Of a stretch of 25,597 nucleotides of DNA, positions 1 to 5,450 are shown one piece after another (the first letter of the stretch is position 1; each line of letters begins with the position of its first letter). A program made the position numbers and the translations under genes. Origin of the DNA: Planctomycetota bacterium (GTDB taxonomy: Bacteria; Planctomycetota; Phycisphaerae; Phycisphaerales; UBA1924); the NCBI GenBank assembly GCA_023434205.1, contig JAEYTB010000170.1, forward strand, positions 1 through 25,597, written 5' to 3'. The notes beneath the pieces are model-generated. The model was not told the origin of the DNA. It searched no databases and saw only the letters and a program-made list of their open reading frames with translations.

Positions 1-146
1 ACATCGAGGCGTTCTTCGCGTGCCTGGCGGGGAACTGCTGCGGCGCCTGCTGGCACCTGGGCGCGGACTTCAACGCCGACGGCGACGCCGGGACGGACGC
101 CGATATCGAGGCGTTCTTCAGGGTTCTCGCGGGTGGTGCCTGCTAA
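1..146 (+). CDS. 3' end of a secreted protein with the twin EF-hand/Cys C-terminal tail (partial)
   Basis: Only the last 47 codons are present, read in the frame beginning at base 3 and ending with TAA at 144-146. The visible part contains IEAFFACLAGNCC, then a second repeat with DFNADGDAGTDADIE, then FFRVLAGGAC and stop. This is the same tail seen at the ends of the next four plus-strand secreted proteins, so the missing part is probably another exported protein with a signal peptide. The second loop has Ala where the other copies have Gly (NADGD instead of NGDGD). The function of the main body cannot be judged from what is here. Confidence 0.85.
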   Translation, partial: IEAFFACLAGNCCGACWHLGADFNADGDAGTDADIEAFFRVLAGGAC

Positions 147-172
147 CCGCGATTCTGCACGTACAGGTGCGG

Positions 173-189
173 TGGGGCTGATTGCCCCA
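173..189 (+). terminator. Weak hairpin after the first gene
   Basis: TGGGGC (173-178) and GCCCCA (184-189) form a 6-bp stem with a 5-nt TGATT loop, 27 nt after the stop codon. No T-tract follows, so termination is uncertain. Confidence 0.2.
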
Positions 190-220
190 AGCTGGAGGCG
201 GCGATTGACCCGGCACCGGC

Positions 221-249
221 TTGACGCATGATCTCACTGCGGGTGGAAT
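221..249 (+). promoter_or_regulatory. Candidate sigma-70 promoter for the HAF-repeat gene
   Basis: TTGACG (221-226) and TGGAAT (244-249) are separated by 17 nt. The predicted start of transcription is near 256, just before the AGAGGAG ribosome site. The -10 hexamer matches consensus in only 4 of 6 positions. Confidence 0.25.
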
Positions 250-277
250 GGACCCCCCGCTTCAGAGGAGTTCCTGC

Positions 278-1549
278 ATGTCTATGCGTGCATCCCTTGG
301 GATCATCGCTCTGACCGGCGCGTGCGGCACGGCCGCGGCACAGACCGGTTTCCAGGCCCTGGGCCCGCTGGGGCAGGCTTTCGGCGTCAACGACGACGGT
401 CAGACGATCGTCGGCCGCATGCCCTCCGGAAGCCCGGGGGCGTTCGACGAGGCGTGCCGGTGGAACAGCGCCTCGCCCCCGCCCGCGGGGCTGGGCTTCA
501 TCGCCGGCACGGACGACTCCGTCGCCTTCGCCACCAGCGGCAACGGCTCGGTCGTCGTCGGCGCCTCGGGCGAGTCGACCTACGACTACGGCCTGGCGTT
601 CCGCTGGGCCAACGGTCAGATGCAGAGCCTGGGGCTGTTGGGCGGGGGCGTTGAGTACTCGATGGGCAACAGCGTTTCGCGCGACGGAAGTGTGATCGTC
701 GGAGAGGGCGACACCCCCTTCTTCTACACCATGGCCTGGCGTAAGGTCGGCAGCGGGCCGCTCGAGGAAATCGGCCCCTTCCCCGGCGGGACAGAGTGCT
801 GGGCCCTCGACGTCAGCGCCGACGGCTCGGTCGTCACCGGCGGGGGGTTCGACTCTACTGACGCCGTCCGCGCATTCCGCTGGACCCAGAACACCGGCAT
901 GGTCCCGCTGCCGCTGCCCGCGGGAAGCGTCGAGTCGCAGGCGTTCGGCATCTCGCCCGACGGCCAGCACATCGCAGGCGCCGCGTACCTTTCCTCGACT
1001 GGCTTCGAGGTCCCCTGCCTGTGGAACGGCACCACCCCCTCGCTCCTCCCGGTCCCCGCGACCCACGCCGGCGGCGTGGTCTACGCCGTGAGCAGCGCCG
1101 GCGGCGTCGCCGTGGGCAACCTGTGGCTCGAGGGCGGATCGCCCGAAGCGATGATCTGGACCCCCGCGGCGGGAACGCGCCGCCTGGACCAGCACCTTGC
1201 CGAGGGCGGTGCGGTCATCCCCGGCGGTTGGAAGTTCACGCACGCGTGGGACGTCAGCCCCGACGGCCGCATCGTCGTCGGCACGGCGGTCGATGCCGAG
1301 GGGGTGACCCAGGCGTTCGCGGCGACGCTCTTTGGCCCCCCACTGCACAGCGGGTGCTCCTCATCGGACTTTGACGGGGACGGCGACTCCGGGACCGACG
1401 CGGACATCGAAGCCTTCTTCCGGTGCCTCGCCGGGAACTGCTGCTCCACCTGCTGGGTGCTGGGCGCCGACTTCAACGGCGACGGCGACAGCGGCACCGA
1501 CGCGGATATTGAGAGCTTCTTCCGCGTCCTGGCCGGCGGCAACTGCTGA
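278..1549 (+). CDS. Secreted HAF-repeat protein with twin EF-hand C-terminal tail
   Basis: This is a 423-residue exported protein. ATG at 278 is chosen over the in-frame TTG at 221 because AGAGGAG lies 7 nt upstream and a signal peptide (MSMRASLGIIALTGACGTAAAQ) follows directly. The body has about six repeats of the HAF type: an (A/C)xRW or xxW strand, a short Gly/Leu-rich stretch, then (G/D)(I/V)SxDGxxIxG. Examples are AFRWTQNTGMVPLP with ISPDGQHIAG and AMIWTPAAG with VSPDGRIVVG. HAF repeats are known from extracellular proteins and are thought to form propeller-like folds; no activity is established. Residues 360-423 are the six-Cys, two-loop tail shared with its neighbours, ending in GGNC. 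It probably acts at the cell surface or outside the cell. Confidence 0.9.
   Translation: MSMRASLGIIALTGACGTAAAQTGFQALGPLGQAFGVNDDGQTIVGRMPSGSPGAFDEACRWNSASPPPAGLGFIAGTDDSVAFATSGNGSVVVGASGESTYDYGLAFRWANGQMQSLGLLGGGVEYSMGNSVSRDGSVIVGEGDTPFFYTMAWRKVGSGPLEEIGPFPGGTECWALDVSADGSVVTGGGFDSTDAVRAFRWTQNTGMVPLPLPAGSVESQAFGISPDGQHIAGAAYLSSTGFEVPCLWNGTTPSLLPVPATHAGGVVYAVSSAGGVAVGNLWLEGGSPEAMIWTPAAGTRRLDQHLAEGGAVIPGGWKFTHAWDVSPDGRIVVGTAVDAEGVTQAFAATLFGPPLHSGCSSSDFDGDGDSGTDADIEAFFRCLAGNCCSTCWVLGADFNGDGDSGTDADIESFFRVLAGGNC
1355..1546 (+). repeat. Shared C-terminal tail module, copy in the HAF gene
   Basis: This encodes 64 residues. The cysteine layout is C-(~28)-C-(4)-CC-(2)-C-(~30)-C, with two loops DFDGDGDSGTDADIE and DFNGDGDSGTDADIE. 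The other complete copies are at 3550-3741, 5077-5268 and 7839-8030, and a partial copy is at 3-143. They are nearly identical in protein and similar in DNA. Confidence 0.9.
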
Positions 1550-1559
1550 CGCGCGGCCG

Positions 1560-1853
1560 CTAGCACATCCGCGAGAGCCGGCGGTAGAGGTCTACAAACT
1601 GGCCATCGGTGGCGGCGCCCACGATCGCTGCGAGCCTCCGCAGTTCCACATCGTTGAGCTGCGCCAGCATCCGCTGCGCGGTTGGGTCGGGGGCTGAGGA
1701 TTCCATCGCAGCCAGGAGCGGCACCGGTGTGTTGAGCTGGCCCGCGACCTCTGCCAGGCGCGCTGGGGGAAGGATCGAGACGATCAGCCCCGGGGTGATG
1801 CGGGCCTGCTGGGGCTGGGGACCGCCCGGGGGCGGAAGGGGCTCGCTCGCCAT
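1560..1853 (-). CDS. Small hypothetical protein
   Basis: This is a 97-residue protein I do not recognise. ATG at 1853 is preferred because AGAAGGA sits about 7 nt upstream; an upstream in-frame TTG at 1949 would add 32 Arg/Ser-rich residues. There is no signal peptide or membrane segment. A Pro/Gln-rich N-terminus (residues 5-16) is followed by what looks like an all-helical region rich in Leu, Ala and Arg, ending LYRRLSRMC. Third codon positions are strongly G/C, as expected for real genes here. It is convergent with the HAF-repeat gene, with 10 bp between the stops, and divergent from the secreted gene at 2146. Confidence 0.6.
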   Translation of the reverse strand: MASEPLPPPGGPQPQQARITPGLIVSILPPARLAEVAGQLNTPVPLLAAMESSAPDPTAQRMLAQLNDVELRRLAAIVGAATDGQFVDLYRRLSRMC

Positions 1854-2145
1854 CTCGTTCCTTCTGTCGGCGCTGCTGACGCTGGCCAAGGCGGGACGAC
1901 GACGGGCCCCCCGTCCTGCCAGCACTCCGCTCCTTTTTGACGTGGACAAGGCAGGCTAAAGAACCGCCGCGGGCTGAGGCTGATGCGTGGCTGAAACTGT
2001 CATTAACTCGCGTTCACGCCTTATCGGGCCAGGATTCTGGCGGATTGTGCTCCCGGAATCGCCGGGGCTTGCGGTACAGTGGGGAAACCTGCCCAGACCG
2101 GCCTGCGTACCGGCTAGTCTAACCCCCAGAGGAGAGGTCAAACTG
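1854..2145. other. Divergent intergenic region with promoter-like motif
   Basis: This region separates the small minus-strand gene from the secreted gene at 2146. It holds CTTGCGGTACAGTGGGG at 2068-2084, which matches 12 of 17 positions of a motif upstream of the gene at 5451 and could contain a -10 element (TACAGT, 2075-2080). No convincing -35 is seen. AGAGGAGAGG at 2129-2138 is the ribosome site for the gene at 2146. I see no RNA gene here. Confidence 0.4.
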
Positions 2146-3744
2146 ATGTCTATCCGCCCATGCCGTGCTGTCACTGCCGCCGCGGTTCTTGCTTGCTGCG
2201 CAGGAATCGCCCAGAGCGCCATCGAGGTCATTTTCAGCCGCGCCAATGGCGCATCGTCGATCGTGCCGGGAGCCGCGGACACCGCCGGCAACCCGGTCGT
2301 CGCCAACTTCAACACGATGCCGGAGTTCTGGCTGAGCCCGGACGGCACCCGCTGGATCCTGCGTGCAACGACCAATCAGCCCACGACCGAATCAGACAAC
2401 GTTGTCATCCTTGGGGGCGGGACCTCTGGGTCGGTGTACCTCCAGGAAGGCCGCCCCTTCCCCGGCGCGGTCGGCGCCGAGGTCATGGACTTCGCGTCCA
2501 GCCTCGTCGGGCGGCCCTTCAACGCCAACAACGAGTGGGCCTTCAGCCTGCGGTCCAAGGGCGGCGCAACCTCGACGTTCAACAAGATCATCCGCGTGGA
2601 CAGCGCGGGCGTCGGCACCCTCCGGTTCCAGATGGGCGACCTCTACACCGGCATGGTGGACACCAACGCGTCCGGTGACGAGACCATCGGCAACTCCACC
2701 GCGTCCGTCCACCTCCGCAACAACGGCGTGATCGGCTGGCACGACCTCAACCCCGGCAACCTCCATTCCTCGCGGTACCCCGTCACGGCGTACGACGCGA
2801 TCCGGCACTACCAGGCCAACGCCGAGTTCGTCACCACCATCGACGACACCGGCCCGATCCCCCTGAGCGGCATCAGCTCCACCGGCACCGTCTCCACCTT
2901 CCTCACCTCCCCCGACGGCACGCGCGTGGTCGTCCGCGGCAAGGTGGACACCAACTTCAACGGCAACTCCACCGGCGACCCCGACTGCGTCGTGGTTGAC
3001 GGGCGCGTTGTCGCCCAGGTCGGCCTCCCGCTCCCCGGCGATGCCAACCTCACCGTCAGCGCCCTCCACCAGACCTCCGTGGCGCCCAACAACGACTGGT
3101 ACATGCGCGGCATCACCGCCTCCGCCGCCTGGGCCGTCCGCAACGGCGTGGTGATCGCCAAGTCCGGCGACAGCGTCGGCGGCCACGCCTGGGGCACGGC
3201 CACCTTCTTTACCATCGGCGGCAACAGCAACGGCGACTGGGTCCTCGCGGGCAAGACCACCAACCCTGACGTGTCCAGCGACGACGTGCTGGTGGTCAAC
3301 GGCCAGGTTATCCTGCGCGAGGGCGACCCCGTCAGCGTCGACCTGGACAACGACGGCGTGCTGGACACCGCCTACGTCGGCCGCGGCAACAACACGCTCG
3401 CCGCGTTCGCCGCGAACAACAGCGTCGGGATCGCTCCCGACGGCACCGTGTACGTGCTCGCCATGCTCCGCACCGAGGGTGGCGCGGACGTCGCGCCGGC
3501 CGGCACGCCCGCGTCACTCCTCCGCATCACGCCCGGCACCACGCCGACCTGCGGCACGGCGGACTTTGACGGCGACGGCGACACCGGAACCGACGCCGAT
3601 ATCGAAGCCTTCTTCGCCTGCCTCGCCGGGAGCTGCTGCGCCACCTGCTGGCAACTCGGCGCCGACTTCAACGGTGACGGCGACGTCGGCACCGACGCCG
3701 ACATCGAATCGTTCTTCCGCGTGCTCGCCGGCGGCGAGTGCTGA
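2146..3744 (+). CDS. Secreted NG...EG-repeat protein with twin EF-hand C-terminal tail
   Basis: The protein has 532 residues. The open frame extends upstream to 1987, but ATG at 2146 has AGAGGAGAGG about 8 nt before it and a signal peptide (MSIRPCRAVTAAAVLACCAGIAQSA) after it. The body has at least four imperfect repeats with a core hhhxNGxhhhxxGxxhxG, such as VVNGQVILREGDPV, VVVDGRVVAQVGLPLPG and VRNGVVIAKSG. These alternate with segments of the type NNDWYMRG and NGDWVLAG. This pattern resembles the choice-of-anchor tandem-repeat families annotated in planctomycetes, which have no known activity. The last repeat carries an Asp-rich insert (DLDNDGVLD). Residues 469-532 are the shared tail, ending GGEC. 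It is paralogous to the genes at 3826 and 5451. Confidence 0.9.
   Translation: MSIRPCRAVTAAAVLACCAGIAQSAIEVIFSRANGASSIVPGAADTAGNPVVANFNTMPEFWLSPDGTRWILRATTNQPTTESDNVVILGGGTSGSVYLQEGRPFPGAVGAEVMDFASSLVGRPFNANNEWAFSLRSKGGATSTFNKIIRVDSAGVGTLRFQMGDLYTGMVDTNASGDETIGNSTASVHLRNNGVIGWHDLNPGNLHSSRYPVTAYDAIRHYQANAEFVTTIDDTGPIPLSGISSTGTVSTFLTSPDGTRVVVRGKVDTNFNGNSTGDPDCVVVDGRVVAQVGLPLPGDANLTVSALHQTSVAPNNDWYMRGITASAAWAVRNGVVIAKSGDSVGGHAWGTATFFTIGGNSNGDWVLAGKTTNPDVSSDDVLVVNGQVILREGDPVSVDLDNDGVLDTAYVGRGNNTLAAFAANNSVGIAPDGTVYVLAMLRTEGGADVAPAGTPASLLRITPGTTPTCGTADFDGDGDTGTDADIEAFFACLAGSCCATCWQLGADFNGDGDVGTDADIESFFRVLAGGEC
3550..3741 (+). repeat. Shared C-terminal tail module, copy 3
   Basis: A 64-residue copy starting CGTADFDGDGD and ending VLAGGEC. 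It differs from the copy at 5077 at only a handful of residues (for example LAGSCC versus LAGNCC, and CWQL versus CFEL). Confidence 0.9.
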
Positions 3745-3763
3745 GACCGTCACCTCCGTCCAC

Positions 3764-3803
3764 GCCGCCGCGGGCTGCACGCCCGCGGCGGGCTTTTTCT
3801 TTT
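3764..3803 (+). terminator. Intrinsic terminator after the gene at 2146
   Basis: An 11-bp perfect stem (3765-3775 with 3781-3791, CGCCGCGGGC core) and a 5-nt TGCAC loop are followed by CTTTTTCTTTT. It lies only about 22 nt before the next start codon, so it may also attenuate read-through into the gene at 3826. Confidence 0.85.
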
Positions 3804-3825
3804 CCCTCAATCAGGAACACATGAC

Positions 3826-5271
3826 ATGAACCACCTCACACGCGCGGCCCTCGCCCTTCCCCTCCTCGCTGCCGGCGCGGCCTATGCCCAGCCCACCTAC
3901 ACCGTCCTGGTGCGCGAGAACGACTTTTTCCCCATCGGCAACGTCACCACGGTGGACACCGTCGCGGTGAACAACAGCGGGTCGTGGCTCGTTGACATCG
4001 ACACGAACAACCCCGACACCACGGCGGACCACTACCTGCTCCGCGATGGCGCGATCTACCTGCAGGAGGGCGCGGTGCTGAACCCGCCCGCCGTGGGCAA
4101 CATCGGCTTCTGGGACGACCTGACGCTGAACAACCTGGGCAACAGCGGCTGGAACTGGTTCCTGGCCAACACCGGCGCCTCCAACAACGACTCGGGCATT
4201 TTCTACAACGACACGATGATCTTCCAGGAGGGGGCCATCTCCACCGCCGCAGGGTTCACCGCCCCCACGCCCTACACCGGGTTCTTCGGGGCCAAGATCA
4301 ACGACTCCAACCAGATCGTGATCGTGGCAAGCGTCGACGACCCGTCGATCGCCAGCACCACCGACCGCGCCATCGTCCGCATCGACTACAACGCCGGCGC
4401 CGGCACCTTCACCGAGACCGTCATCGCCAAGGAGGGCGACATCCTCCCTGGCGCCATCGCCGCGGTCATCGAGTTCGGCACCGACGAGCAGGAGTTCGCG
4501 TTCAACAACGCCGGCGACGTGATGTACGCGGCGGAAGTCTCCGGCGGCACGTCCGACGCCTTCTACATCAACGGCACCGCGGTCGCCCGCGAGGGTGAGC
4601 CTTCGCCCGATGCGGGGCGGAACTGGGAGCTGCTCGCCGGCGGTCGCGCCCTGGACCTCAACAACAACGGCGGGTACGTCTTCCGCGCCAACCTCACCGG
4701 TGACACCGCCGACGACGAGGTGCTGGTCCGCAACGGCCAGATCTTCATGCGCGAGGGGCAGAACCTCCCCGCCATCGGCTCGTTCAACCTGACCGGCTTC
4801 GGCACCTCTGCCCCGCTGTTCATTGATGACAGCAACAACGTCCTCTGGTACGGCACCTGGAACGACCCGGTCACCAGCCAGAACAAGGGCCTGTTCCTCA
4901 ACGACCAGCTCCTCATCCAGGACGGCGTCACCGTCATCAACGGCGAGCTGGTCCAGGGCGTCCGCGGCATCACCCAGGGCTTCAAGATGTCCGACAACGG
5001 GCGGCACATCATCGTGCGGCTCCAGTTTGTCAGCAACATCGACGCCGCGGTGCTGATCTCGTTCCCCGGCCCGACCTGCGGGACCGCCGACTTTGACGGA
5101 GACGGGGACACGGGCACAGATGCGGACATCGAGGCCTTCTTTGCATGCCTGGCCGGGAACTGCTGCGCGACGTGCTTCGAGCTCGGCGCCGACTTTAATG
5201 GCGACGGCGATGTGGGCACGGACGCGGATATCGAGGCCTTTTTCCGGGTGCTGGCCGGGGGCGAGTGCTGA
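3826..5271 (+). CDS. Secreted NG...EG-repeat protein with twin EF-hand C-terminal tail
   Basis: The protein has 481 residues. ATG at 3826 opens a clear signal peptide (MNHLTRAALALPLLAAGAAYAQ). AGGA at 3813-3816 is the likely ribosome site. A second ATG at 3821, in another frame, encodes only Met-Thr-stop and overlaps the true start. The mature region contains about seven repeats of the hhxNGxhhhxEGxxh type, for example LLRDGAIYLQEGAVL, YINGTAVAREGEPSP and VRNGQIFMREGQNLP. Asn/Asp-rich connecting turns lie between them, consistent with a beta-rich propeller-like body. Residues 418-481 are the shared tail, ending GGEC. No catalytic motif is seen. A terminator sits directly upstream, so its own promoter is not obvious. 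Confidence 0.9.
   Translation: MNHLTRAALALPLLAAGAAYAQPTYTVLVRENDFFPIGNVTTVDTVAVNNSGSWLVDIDTNNPDTTADHYLLRDGAIYLQEGAVLNPPAVGNIGFWDDLTLNNLGNSGWNWFLANTGASNNDSGIFYNDTMIFQEGAISTAAGFTAPTPYTGFFGAKINDSNQIVIVASVDDPSIASTTDRAIVRIDYNAGAGTFTETVIAKEGDILPGAIAAVIEFGTDEQEFAFNNAGDVMYAAEVSGGTSDAFYINGTAVAREGEPSPDAGRNWELLAGGRALDLNNNGGYVFRANLTGDTADDEVLVRNGQIFMREGQNLPAIGSFNLTGFGTSAPLFIDDSNNVLWYGTWNDPVTSQNKGLFLNDQLLIQDGVTVINGELVQGVRGITQGFKMSDNGRHIIVRLQFVSNIDAAVLISFPGPTCGTADFDGDGDTGTDADIEAFFACLAGNCCATCFELGADFNGDGDVGTDADIEAFFRVLAGGEC
5077..5268 (+). repeat. Shared C-terminal tail module, copy 4
   Basis: A 64-residue copy with both loops and all six cysteines intact, ending VLAGGEC. Confidence 0.9.
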
Positions 5272-5287
5272 ACGCAGAGGAATTATC

Positions 5288-5325
5288 GGGTTCGGGCCCG
5301 CCCGCGGGGCCCGAACCCTGACATT
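5288..5325 (+). terminator. Intrinsic terminator after the gene at 3826
   Basis: A 12-bp perfect stem, GGGTTCGGGCCC (5288-5299) with GGGCCCGAACCC (5307-5318), has a 7-nt loop. It is followed by TGACATTTT, so the T-tract is short and offset. Confidence 0.7.
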
Positions 5326-5349
5326 TTCCACTTCCTGGGACAAGCCTGC

Positions 5350-5381
5350 TTGGCGCAGGCCTGTCTTGCTGTAGTCTGGGA
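5350..5381 (+). promoter_or_regulatory. Candidate promoter for the gene at 5451
   Basis: TTGGCG (5350-5355), a 16-nt spacer and TAGTCT (5372-5377) form a plausible promoter. The -10 lies inside CTTGCTGTAGTCTGGGA (5365-5381), which matches 12 of 17 positions with the element at 2068-2084 upstream of the paralogous gene. Confidence 0.35.
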
Positions 5382-5450
5382 CGTCCCGGGGTGTGAGTTC
5401 CCCCGCGCCGGGGCAACCGCAAACCCGTTCCCCTTTTTTCAGGAGAGTTG

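Noticed and set aside
1609..1959. Plus-strand 116-codon frame opposite the small minus-strand gene
   Set aside because: The minus-strand frame has a ribosome site and better codon bias; the plus frame is Ser/Arg/Ala-rich without features.
3811..5343. 510-codon open frame on the minus strand
   Set aside because: Lies opposite a secreted protein with clear signal peptide and tail; Val/Gly/Asp/Arg-rich shadow.
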